Shown in pieces: positions 52,418 to 59,705 of a stretch of 64,000 bases of DNA. The stretch's first letter is position 1. Each line of letters opens with the position of its first letter. Source of the stretch: Prochloron sp965198675 (GTDB taxonomy: Bacteria > Cyanobacteriota > Cyanobacteriia > Cyanobacteriales > Prochloraceae); NCBI GenBank assembly GCA_965198675.1, contig OZ240666.1, forward strand, positions 4,650,001 to 4,714,000, read 5' to 3'. Under the pieces are notes generated by a model. It did no database searches. It saw nothing but the letters and a program-made list of their open reading frames with translations, and had not been told where the DNA came from. The position numbers were made by a program, and so were the translations under genes.

Positions 52418-52562
52418 CAGGGTAAGCGCAAGAATCAATAAGGGGCATCTATTCTCAATTATCATGATAATGATTGCAAGATTATTGCGAATATGGCACA
52501 CTATTGAGAATTAACATGGCTCTATACCACATTTTGGCACAATTTTTCTTGCGCTTGCCCTG
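52418..52562. mobile_element. 145-bp MITE, copy 2
   Basis: The same 17-bp ends (CAGGGTAAGCGCAAGAA and near-complement) and similar AT-rich interior as at 41394-41538, with the same length of 145 bp. It is inserted into an antitoxin-like gene, directly after the codons for SQNT. Confidence 0.75.
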
Positions 52563-52715
52563 GGTGTTTTGGCTGGTTTCAGGATCTAAGGGGCGGAAAA
52601 ATTGACTCAAGGATTGCAAAACAATGCTTTCAGGGGAAACTTGCTGTTGCTTCGCTTGAACCATCATCTGCTGTTCTAATTCATCGGTAAGTTCAATTGT
52701 CAGAGTTCTTGCCAT
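52482..52715 (-). pseudogene. Antitoxin-like gene with a MITE-derived C-terminus
   Basis: The first 50 residues (MARTLTIELTDELEQQMMVQ, QVSPESIVLQSLSQFFRPLD, PETSQNT) form a ribbon-helix-helix-like antitoxin start. The remaining 27 codons (QGKRKKNCAKMWYRAM onward) are read from the MITE, replacing the tail seen in the two paralogs. The DNA-binding part could still be made. Confidence 0.7.
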
Positions 52716-52747
52716 GATTTGCTCCTGGGGGTTTGCTTGACGTATTT

Positions 52748-52954
52748 CTATCTTGCCTCGTTACGTAACTGTTGCAAGGTTTCTAAACTGCTGGTTTTAG
52801 CACGAGGTTGAGTGGCTCGGAGTTGGGTATGGCTAGTTAGGGGTTGTTTTTTGGAAGTGGCGAGGGTGTTTTGGTTGGTTTCAGGGTCTAAGGGGCAGAA
52901 AGATTGACTCAAGGACTGCAAAACGATGTTTTCAGGTGTCAGAGTTATTGCCAT
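52748..52954 (-). CDS. Short antitoxin-like protein, internally deleted form 2
   Basis: The 68-residue protein is nearly identical to 51160-51369 (MAITLTPENIVLQSLSQSFC), with the same ~23-residue core deletion, and ends LETLQQLRNEAR. Its upstream ~60 bp match the upstream region of the other copy. It precedes the MITE-damaged paralog on the same strand. Confidence 0.5.
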   Translation of the reverse strand: MAITLTPENIVLQSLSQSFCPLDPETNQNTLATSKKQPLTSHTQLRATQPRAKTSSLETLQQLRNEAR

Positions 52955-53095
52955 TATCTGCTCCTGGGGGTTTGCTCGACGTATTTCTAGTTTCCCTTGG
53001 CTTTGGCCGAGTTGCCAGACAGGGAGTTTACCTGTTATTATAGGTAATTGGGAATGTCAAAAACCCTAGATTTATAAATAAGCTGACCTAGGTGA

Positions 53096-54403
53096 ATGTC
53101 AAAAGTACTACTGCCAACAACGATGCTTGGGGTTGCTGCTAGTATTCTTATTCTACAGCCTCAAGTTACCGCACTCTCTTCTGTTACAGTAGGGGAAATT
53201 GCCCAACAGATTACCGTCAGAATTGAAGGACCAGGTCCTTCCGGTTCCGGTATAATCATTCACAAGGAAGGTAATATCTACTACGTTCTCACCGCTAAAC
53301 ATGTGGTCAAAGATATTCATCCAGAGGAAGAGGCTGATGTTTTTACCTATGATAGCCAGGTGTATTACCTCAATACCAAGAAAATTCACAAGTTTTCTGG
53401 GGTAGACTTGGCAGTAGTGGAGTTTGAAAGTGCACGTAATTACACTCTTGCTAAGATAGGGAACTCTGAGGAAGCCAAAAGAGGACAAAAGGTTTATGTA
53501 GCAGGGTTTCCTATTCCTGCACCGGAGCACCAGGGTTTTGATTTAAGTTTTCTTCATGGCTACATAAATGCTATTCATAATCAACCGGATCCCGATGGTT
53601 ATCGTCTAGTTTATAGCAATAGCACTCGATCGGGAATGAGTGGCGGACCAGTCTTAAATGAGGAAGGGGAAGTCATTGGAGTTCACGGTAGAGCGATTAC
53701 AGAAAGGCTAGAACGCACCAACGTACCCAACGTTCATATTAAGATAGGACACAATCAAGCTATTCCCATCAAAACCTTTCTGGATCTAGCCCCAAAAGCA
53801 GGAATTAATGTAGAAGTAGCCCTATCCCCACGAACTTTTCCCCATCCCACTCCTTTTCCTACTACTATACCATCTCCACCTTCTCAGCCCACTCCTCCCC
53901 CTCTGATTTCAAGAGCCACCAGGGTAAATTATACTCAGCTCCGTGACTTATTAGCACAAGGAAGATGGAGAGAGGCTGATGAAAAGACTTTTGCCTTAAT
54001 GTTAAGAGCTGCTAATCGCCCCCAGGGAAGTGTGTTAAATCAAAATCATCTCAAATCCTTTCCCTATGAGGATTTAAAGATTCTCGATGGTTTGTGGCTG
54101 GAATATAGTCAAGGTCGTTTTGGTATCTCAATCCAAAGACAAATCTGGGAAGAAGTGAGCAGGAACGCTGAGAATATTCAGGATGTTTACCGTCAGTTTG
54201 GTCAAAGGGTAGGCTGGATTGAATATACCCCATCAGGAAATCCCATTATAATACAGGATGATATAGACTATAAACTGTCTGCTCCCCCAGGACATCTTCC
54301 TGTTTTTATCTCATCCTATACTTTGGAGCATGGTTGGAGTGATTGGGGTCGTCATACCCATCGAGATGTTACCTTTTCTAGAGCTGGTCATTGCGGTATT
54401 TGA
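53096..54403 (+). CDS. Secreted trypsin-like serine protease fused to a GUN4 domain
   Basis: The 435-residue protein has a signal peptide (about 1-28), a trypsin-like domain with His69 (LTAKHVV), Asp104 (GVDLAVVEF) and Ser182 (RSGMSGGPV), a proline-rich linker (about 245-272), and a GUN4 domain (about 279-405, YTQLRDLLAQGRWREADEKT, FPYEDLKILDGLWLEYSQGRFG). GUN4 domains bind Mg-protoporphyrin and activate Mg-chelatase. Here the domain would be outside the cytoplasm, so it may sense tetrapyrroles or another ligand. The catalytic triad is complete. Confidence 0.85.
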   Translation: MSKVLLPTTMLGVAASILILQPQVTALSSVTVGEIAQQITVRIEGPGPSGSGIIIHKEGNIYYVLTAKHVVKDIHPEEEADVFTYDSQVYYLNTKKIHKFSGVDLAVVEFESARNYTLAKIGNSEEAKRGQKVYVAGFPIPAPEHQGFDLSFLHGYINAIHNQPDPDGYRLVYSNSTRSGMSGGPVLNEEGEVIGVHGRAITERLERTNVPNVHIKIGHNQAIPIKTFLDLAPKAGINVEVALSPRTFPHPTPFPTTIPSPPSQPTPPPLISRATRVNYTQLRDLLAQGRWREADEKTFALMLRAANRPQGSVLNQNHLKSFPYEDLKILDGLWLEYSQGRFGISIQRQIWEEVSRNAENIQDVYRQFGQRVGWIEYTPSGNPIIIQDDIDYKLSAPPGHLPVFISSYTLEHGWSDWGRHTHRDVTFSRAGHCGI

Positions 54404-54663
54404 GAGGGAGGATAGGGGAATTTTTCACGATACTTCTCGGGAGAGCGGAGGAAGCTCGGCTCGGCGGATAAATCCGCCGTAAAACAGTGACCAGGACGCC
54501 AAAGGCGGTTGCTTCGCAAAGCTTCGCAATACCAGTGACCAGTTACCAGGCGTATGGTGCGGGCTTTGGTCCCGCACCAACGCCTTCCACCAATAAGTGG
54601 TTTGCCACCACTTATTTGGTGGGGGCCTCAAACCCAAGGTTGAGCTGCTACCATGGTACGTGA
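54404..54663. repeat. Repeat cluster at the iscB 3' end
   Basis: The cluster has a GGCGGATAAATCCGCC palindrome (54462-54477), GGACGCCAAAGGCGG and TTCGCAAAGCTTCGC units, heptamers, and an inverted copy (54583-54692) of the ~105-bp module found at 38184-38290. It runs into the last iscB codons. No gene is supported. Confidence 0.75.
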
Positions 54664-55962
54664 TTACTGGTCACTGGTAACTGAAAGGTGAAATTGGTAG
54701 GAGTAGCCATCTTTTCTGTGGATGGTTTCGCAATATTTATAGCTAATTCCTGAAACCCTCCCTTTCGCAGTAGTAATATCAAAAGAACCAGTTTTTCGAG
54801 TTGCCACTCTGCCTGTATAAGTACCGATTTTTTTACCTTTAGTTACAACAGCTCTTACAATGTCTCCTGTCTGAAAACCTTTGTGAATTTTCTTTCTGGA
54901 GTTATGGCGAATCGGAAACCCATATTTATTTGTCCCGCATATCTGACGCTTCCCATGGCCTTTAGCTGCAATTAACAAAGGTTGATAATCTTCAATGTGC
55001 AACACATCAACCTTGCCAACATTTGCAGCATCCAGCCAATGAGTTTTTGGTATGTTTTGACGGCAACGGTTATATTTAGTTAAACCGCCTGAACCCACTT
55101 CAACCGGGAGTCCAATTAATTTCAGTTCGTCGTGCAACTTCCACCGAGTTGCATTGACTGCCGCCGCATCTGCCAATGGTTTTTTAGCTTGAGACCAAAT
55201 ACGCTTGATAATATTGGATTTACTTGACAGAAACTCTTCTATTTCTTGATTACCTTTAGCTTGATTGCAATTATGGCAAGCAATCGCTAGATTCGAGACT
55301 CTATCGGAACCTCCTTTTGATTTAGGCTTAATATGCTCAACCTCTAGTCTAGTATTTTTTACTCCGCAATAGGCACAAGTCCTGTCCCATTTTTCTAGAA
55401 GATATTCCCGCAGTTCATAACCATATAAAGTCCCCTGTTGGTATTCAATACCAGAGACTTCAGGGTTTAGCATTTTTTGAGTATCAAACCTAACTAGCTC
55501 TTGAGAAATACCAGTTACTGGGCAAAATTTAATTAGTTTGTTGACCCAAGTTAAAATATTATGAACCCGCGACATTAGACTAGGTGGCAACCAACCTTTG
55601 GGTCTCCTCCTATTAAGAAATCTGGGCTGACGATACCGAGTTTTACGATTACGACGAGAGCGTCTAAGCTGTCTCCTAGAGGTTAAAGCTTCTCGGATTT
55701 GAAAACCTCTATGGGTTAGTTCAGCCCCCCAAATAACCCTATCGCTTTGGACAATCGCAAATCCTGTTGTCTTAGCACCTGGGTCTATTTTTAGTTGATG
55801 GTCATGAGTTACGCAATTTTCCACCTCTAAATCTTCCATTACAATGGTGAATGGATACCGTCTTAGAACTTTTGCCCTTCCTGACTTCAGCAATTTTCTT
55901 GCTTTAGCAGGATGACATGGGTCTAGTGGTTTTCGGTTTTTATCCAAGACAAATACACGCAT
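54664..55962 (-). CDS. iscB: IscB RNA-guided nuclease, full length
   Basis: The 432-residue protein has the N-terminal PLMP/RRXRR domain (MRVFVLDKNRKPLDPCHPAK), RuvC-I KIDPGAKTTG (Asp60), an arginine-rich bridge (96-120), RuvC-II QELVRFD (Glu155), an HNH domain (CAYCG 197-200, EVEHIKPKS with His210, ACHNCNQAKGN) and RuvC-III HWLDAANVG (Asp311). All catalytic residues are present. IscB cuts DNA guided by an omegaRNA and is the ancestor of Cas9. The last residues LSVTSDQ come from a heptamer repeat in place of the usual end. The omegaRNA lies directly upstream. Confidence 0.93.
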   Translation of the reverse strand: MRVFVLDKNRKPLDPCHPAKARKLLKSGRAKVLRRYPFTIVMEDLEVENCVTHDHQLKIDPGAKTTGFAIVQSDRVIWGAELTHRGFQIREALTSRRQLRRSRRNRKTRYRQPRFLNRRRPKGWLPPSLMSRVHNILTWVNKLIKFCPVTGISQELVRFDTQKMLNPEVSGIEYQQGTLYGYELREYLLEKWDRTCAYCGVKNTRLEVEHIKPKSKGGSDRVSNLAIACHNCNQAKGNQEIEEFLSSKSNIIKRIWSQAKKPLADAAAVNATRWKLHDELKLIGLPVEVGSGGLTKYNRCRQNIPKTHWLDAANVGKVDVLHIEDYQPLLIAAKGHGKRQICGTNKYGFPIRHNSRKKIHKGFQTGDIVRAVVTKGKKIGTYTGRVATRKTGSFDITTAKGRVSGISYKYCETIHRKDGYSYQFHLSVTSDQ

Positions 55963-56204
55963 AATGTGAATACTCCTATTTCTAGGGTTAAGTTCGCTTC
56001 GTCAATGTTTTTCAAGCTTGTTGGGCTTGCTGCACTGCCTTGCCCCTCGTAAAGCTGTTTAACAACAAGCGACAGGGCCATAAACTAGCGACGCATTCGT
56101 GGGTGTCATAACTTGAAAAACGTAGCCCACTAATGGGCTTAGACTGGTCAGCTATCCTATGAGAGAGGCACGAGAGCAACGCCTCTTCAGAGCGGGGTGC
56201 TGAC
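55963..56204 (-). ncRNA. omegaRNA of the full-length iscB
   Basis: The minus-strand leader from GTCAGCACCCCGCTC (starting at 56204) down to the iscB start is 78-90% like the stand-alone copy at 56452-56670 by eye. It contains paired blocks such as AGCCCATTAGTGGGCT and CTTGTTG/CAACAAG. The 16 bases upstream on the minus strand (56220-56205, AGAAATTGTCCCGGAT) would be the guide and belong to an interrupted pentapeptide-repeat gene. Confidence 0.75.
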
Positions 56205-56328
56205 ATCCGGGACAATTTCTGGTTCGCTTCAATCGTGCCACATGGTCGGGGTTTTCAGCATGAGTTGGAAAGGTCAAACCAACAACAGCTAAGAGGGCGA
56301 AGGTAGTAGTCAAAGCCTGGAATTTCAT
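56205..56328 (-). pseudogene. Signal-peptide end of a pentapeptide-repeat gene cut by the iscB element
   Basis: Reading the minus strand from ATG 56328 gives MKFQALTTTFALLAVVGLTF, PTHAENPDHVARLKRTRNCP, G. This is a signal peptide followed by the V-x-x-L-x-x-T-R-x-CPG lead-in that in cyanobacteria precedes CDLSGANL-type pentapeptide repeats. The frame then enters the iscB element. No repeats are found on the far side, so the rest of the gene is lost. The iscB-less element lies only ~10 bp before its start codon. Confidence 0.7.
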
Positions 56329-56337
56329 GAAAAATTC

Positions 56338-56670
56338 TCGGGAGTTTGGAAACCACCATTTTCAAATGGTGGAGTAAAAACGACGCGGCAAATTTATTTG
56401 CCGTCCCCCACCAGGGGGGGTGGAGTATAAATTCCACAAACTCCTCTTACGAGGGTAAAGTTCGCCTCGTCAATGTTTTCCAAGCTTGTTGGGCTTGCTA
56501 CACTGCCTTACCCCTCGTAAAGCTGTTTAACAACAAGCAACAGAGCCACAAACTGGCGACGCATTCGTGGGTGTTATGACTTGAAAAACGGAGACCTCAA
56601 AGGGCTTAGACTGGTCAGCTATCTAAAGGAGAGGCACGAAGCCCCGTCACAAAGCGAGCGGGGTGCTGAC
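56338..56670 (-). mobile_element. Stand-alone omegaRNA element without iscB
   Basis: On the minus strand, a left end GTCAGCACCCCGCTC (56670) is followed by a ~219-bp omegaRNA scaffold (56670-56452) closely matching the one upstream of iscB. Then come GGCAAATAAATTTGCC (about 56391-56406) and a hairpin CCACCATTT/AAATGGTGG with GGTTTCC (about 56350-56372), the same right-end blocks as after the truncated iscB at 7.25-7.31 kb. No nuclease codons lie between. It is therefore an iscB-deleted, omegaRNA-bearing derivative. Its putative guide is 56686-56671 (AATCTTACCCTGCCAG). Confidence 0.7.
56452..56670 (-). ncRNA. omegaRNA of the iscB-less element
   Basis: The scaffold shares with 55963-56204 the blocks AGGCACGA, TAGCTGACCAGTCTAAGCCC, CACCCACGAATGCGTCGC, TTGTTGTTAAACAGCTTTAC and AAGCCCAACAAGCTTG. 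Differences are scattered substitutions, several of which preserve pairing (for example AGCCCxxTxxxGGGCT). Being almost complete, it could work in trans with the adjacent IscB, but with a different guide. Confidence 0.65.
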
Positions 56671-56809
56671 CTGGCAGGGTAAGATTCAACGCCTGGTTAG
56701 ACAAAGTTAACATTGGTTGATATAGTCAAGGTACTAAGTCGGTTGACGAGTTTCTCTGAGAAGGAGGTAAAAAAGTTGCAGTATGTCCAACACATAGATT
56801 TGCTCCGTC

Positions 56810-57046
56810 ATGGCTAAAGTAGCGAAAGAAATTATCTTTTACTCAGATATTGCAGGAAACGAGCCATTTAATAACTGGCTAAATGGTTTGCGAAATTCTC
56901 TTATAAGACGACGTATTTTCAAGGGCTTGTTTCGGATCGAGAGCGGCAATTATGGAGACAAAAGCACCCAAACCCAAGACATTAAAATTGCAAAAGCCTA
57001 TTGGAAGGACTACTTAACTAATGAGAAAATACAAAACTTTACATGA
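56810..57046 (+). pseudogene. HigB/Gp49-like toxin with an internal deletion
   Basis: The ORF reads EIIFYSDIAGNEPFNNWLNG, RRRIFKGLFRIESGNYGD and then KSTQTQDIKIAKAYWKDYLT. Family members have ~45-50 residues (a strand-rich part with L-R-I-x-x-GPGYRVYF and L-L-L-C-GG) between the G-D and the K-S-T. These are missing in frame, so the ribonuclease fold should be broken. The C-terminus overlaps the antitoxin gene start as in intact operons. Confidence 0.78.
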
Positions 57047-57332
57047 AGCAGCCAAAGAATATTTCATGAAAAATCCTGAAGAAATTGACAATTTTATTCT
57101 CGAAATTTTTGAGGACTATGCTAAAGACGGGGATTCGGCTGCACTACTTTCTGAACTACGAGTCATTGCTAGTGTCAAAGGTATTTCTTATCTGGAAGAA
57201 GATTCCGAGATGACCCCGCAGGAATTGGAAAAAGACCTTTCTTGCCAAGAAAACCCACCCCTTGATAGTGTGAACTCCATTATGCAGGCCATAGGTTATC
57301 AGCTTATGCCAAAACCGCTCCTAAAAACGTAA
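57021..57332 (+). CDS. HigA-like antitoxin
   Basis: The 103-residue protein (MRKYKTLHEAAKEYFMKNPE, then LRVIASVKGIS) is the usual partner of Gp49-like HigB toxins. An N-terminal part binds the toxin and a C-terminal XRE-like helix-turn-helix binds DNA (GDSAALLSELRVIASVKGISYL, in part; NSIMQAIGYQLMPKPL). It overlaps the toxin ORF by 26 bp and appears intact. Confidence 0.7.
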   Translation: MRKYKTLHEAAKEYFMKNPEEIDNFILEIFEDYAKDGDSAALLSELRVIASVKGISYLEEDSEMTPQELEKDLSCQENPPLDSVNSIMQAIGYQLMPKPLLKT

Positions 57333-57770
57333 TTACTACTGCTGCATGGTGAGCGATGCCCACCCTACAAACTACTGCTGCATGGTGGGCGATGCCCACT
57401 ACAAACTGAATATTTTATTGGGTCGGGTAAGATTCAACGCCTGGTTAGACAAAGTTAACATTGGTTGATATAATTGTCAAGGGATATTAGGGGGATCGCC
57501 CAAAAATACATCAAGCGTAGGGTGGGCATCGCCCACCATGCAGCCCACCGTGCAGTTGTTATATCTTACTATCCTATGAAACAAATTGACTCTCAAGTCT
57601 AGGTGGGCAATGCTCATATTATACTATCTAGAATAGCAGTTCAGCTTTCTGCACGCATTTCCCACCCTACGAACTCAAATTGAAACCAAACCAGGGGTTT
57701 GATAAGGTAGCCCGCAATTCATTCCCGGGCGGGTCGGTGGGCAATGCCCACCCTACGAACTGGTCACTGG
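57333..57770. repeat. Dispersed GTAGGGTGGGC repeats, no gene
   Basis: The 438 bp are almost filled by five or more units of the GTAGGGTGGGCA(A/T)(C/T)GCCCACC palindrome family (57340-57415, 57520-57560, 57600-57620, 57735-57760) in both orientations, the second 48-bp direct repeat, and GGTCACT heptamer variants reaching the stop of the next gene. Confidence 0.7.
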
Positions 57771-58325
57771 TCACTGTTTCAGTTCCACTCCAAAACCAAC
57801 TAAACCCACTGTTTCCAAAGGTTGTCCTTCGGGAGGACGAAGATAATTGAGAATCTTCCGAATGCGCAAATTGGGATTAATTAGGGTAATAGAATCCACC
57901 GATACAACCCGAGTATAATAAGTTGTCATGAGCAATTCTTGACTGTTAGTATCAAAGCGAAAATGAGATATAATGGGTTTGGCTTCTTCATAGGCTCGAT
58001 CCCGCAGATAATCTCCTGCTAAAAAGGGGGCGTTTTCTGCTTTGACCACGAACAGTAAATTCAATTCCTGGGATACCTCTTCCCCTCTTTCGGAAATGGT
58101 ATGAAAACCGAGATGATATCCCGGAAGACTCTCCAGTTCTGGTTGAGCAGGATATTTATTATCTGCTAAAACCTGGGCTTTTTGCTCAACAGTCAGAGGT
58201 TTGATGTTAAATTCAGTGTGGGAGCGCTCTACCTCTTTCTGAGTGAGATAGTGATAGGTACGCTCAGTTTGCCATTTACCCACGCAACAGGCAAAAAAAT
58301 CTTGAAACTTGGCTTTATCCACCAT
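57771..58325 (-). CDS. CpcS-like bilin lyase in the orphan phycobiliprotein cluster
   Basis: The 184-residue protein has FQDFFACCVGKWQTERTYHY, YLRDRAYEEAKPIISHFRFD, LLMTTYYTRVVSVDSITLIN and NLRIRKILNY, the CpcS/CpeS fold in a divergent form (GKWQTERTYH for GKWRSQRTxHH). It is the last gene of a minus-strand trio with a hypothetical and a phycobiliprotein-like gene, overlapping the former by 11 bp. It probably attaches a bilin to that protein, or serves phycocyanin. Confidence 0.78.
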   Translation of the reverse strand: MVDKAKFQDFFACCVGKWQTERTYHYLTQKEVERSHTEFNIKPLTVEQKAQVLADNKYPAQPELESLPGYHLGFHTISERGEEVSQELNLLFVVKAENAPFLAGDYLRDRAYEEAKPIISHFRFDTNSQELLMTTYYTRVVSVDSITLINPNLRIRKILNYLRPPEGQPLETVGLVGFGVELKQ

Positions 58326-58770
58326 TGGTAAGTTCTATTTTGAATATAGTGTCCTTAGGTTTACCAGCAATAACTGTTTTCCAACCAATAGAGGTGAGAA
58401 ATTGTGCCCCAGAAGCTGTTTCTACAACGTCTACACCCCATTCTCCCGGTTGGAGAGAGTGGGGGGATGAACTGGTAGCAGGAGTTGTCTTTTTACCTCC
58501 TAAGATAAGGATATCAGCCATGGGGACATCCTTATCTTTCTGGGTGAGACGTTTTTGTAACAAAGCTTGACCACACATTTCCCCTACTTGAGAGGGAGAC
58601 AGTTCTTCTTCAGGAAATATAAGCTCTACTATCCAATGGGGGTTATTCACCAGACCACAAGCAATATTCTGATTATAACTCAATCCTTCCTTAAATACTT
58701 GGGTAAATTCTTCCCGACTCAGTTCGGGTAAGATTTCGGAGGATATATCGAAATTATGGGAGAGCAACAT
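58315..58770 (-). CDS. Hypothetical protein between phycobiliprotein-like and CpcS-like genes
   Basis: The 151-residue protein (MLLSHNFDISSEILPELSRE, then HWIVELIFPEEELSPSQVGE, then PGEWGVDVVETASGAQFLTS) resembles no family I know. It is mixed alpha/beta without membrane spans. Its stop overlaps the lyase start, so the two are probably coupled. ATG 58770 or 58779 may start it. Confidence 0.6.
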   Translation of the reverse strand: MLLSHNFDISSEILPELSREEFTQVFKEGLSYNQNIACGLVNNPHWIVELIFPEEELSPSQVGEMCGQALLQKRLTQKDKDVPMADILILGGKKTTPATSSSPHSLQPGEWGVDVVETASGAQFLTSIGWKTVIAGKPKDTIFKIELTNGG

Positions 58771-58805
58771 TCTGACCATTGGGCTTTAAGATATGATGGA
58801 GTGGG

Positions 58806-59591
58806 CTATTTGAAGGACTTGAGTTTACCAATTAAATGGTCGAAATAGGGGGAAAGAGAGTCTTGCTGTTGGGGGAGTCTCTTTAAACTGGCAGTCTTGA
58901 GACATTCTAATCCTAGCACCATGGCTTTTAAAGGCACCCCCAATTCTTGATAGAGTAATTCCATGTGCTTTAACCCCTCCTCGCTGGTGAATTGAGGATT
59001 TTGTCCCGTTACTCCATAGGTAATGCAGCGGAGAAAATGCCAAAAATCTCGCCAACAAGCTTCTGCTCGTTCTGGGGGATATAAATCACCTCTAGGATCG
59101 GTAATATGGGGATATTGCTTTAGCACTTCAGTCCTGGCTTCTGCTACAATTTCTGGAGCATTATCCCGCAAGAACTTGGCAGTGTCCGTGAAAGCCGATT
59201 GGATTTGCTCTAAGTCACTGTCAGTGAGATACCTTCCTTCATCGTCTGCTTGTTGGAAAATTTGGATGTATTCTGGGGGTTGAGATGACTCCCAAGATGC
59301 AAAACTGACGATTCTCGCTTTGAGAATTAACTCTTTAACTTTGTCGCTCAGTTTTGTTTCACGCCGAGGCGCGGAGGCGCTGAGTTGAGTTTGGAGTTGC
59401 TGGAGAGCAGTTTCGATTTTGATGATTTCAGGGTTGGTTTTGAGATGCTCCAGGGCTGCTTTCTTGGATATTTTGACTTTTTTGGCCATGGACAGGGCAT
59501 CATCCACTATTCTTTGTTTATATGCCTCTAACTCGGTCATAACTTGCTGGATTTCTGCCGCTGATGCTTGGGTTTCTTGGGTTTCGGACAT
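58806..59591 (-). CDS. Orphan phycobiliprotein-like protein with an N-terminal helical extension
   Basis: The 261-residue protein has ~95 N-terminal residues of charged helix (QQVMTELEAYKQRIVDDALS onward) and a globin-like phycobiliprotein domain (about 98-255) with LTDSDLEQIQSAFTDTAKFL, PERAEACWRDFWHFLRCITYGV, and LYQELGVPLKAMVLGLECLK. The Cys of RAEACWRD is at the bilin-Cys82 position (KxxxCxRD in ApcA/CpcA). It is not CpcA/B, CpeA/B or ApcA-F as I know them, and is longer. It may be a bilin-binding sensor or minor antenna part. Confidence 0.72.
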   Translation of the reverse strand: MSETQETQASAAEIQQVMTELEAYKQRIVDDALSMAKKVKISKKAALEHLKTNPEIIKIETALQQLQTQLSASAPRRETKLSDKVKELILKARIVSFASWESSQPPEYIQIFQQADDEGRYLTDSDLEQIQSAFTDTAKFLRDNAPEIVAEARTEVLKQYPHITDPRGDLYPPERAEACWRDFWHFLRCITYGVTGQNPQFTSEEGLKHMELLYQELGVPLKAMVLGLECLKTASLKRLPQQQDSLSPYFDHLIGKLKSFK

Positions 59592-59705
59592 AGTTATTTT
59601 TCCGGTTCGGTTATCTGGTCACTGGTTTTATCTTCCCAAAAGCCGTCACCTGTGACTAGGTTTGTAAAGTAAAGTAAAGAAAATTTATAACGACTGCATA
59701 TTACC

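Larger units (their letters stand above)
56677..57472. repeat. Perfect 48-bp direct repeats around the HigBA pair
   Basis: The 48 bases at 56677-56724, starting GGGTAAGATTCAACGCC and ending TTGGTTGATATA, recur without change at 57425-57472. Between them lie the damaged HigB gene, its antitoxin gene and GTGGGC-type repeats. The first copy forms the guide-side flank of the iscB-less omegaRNA element. Confidence 0.88.
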
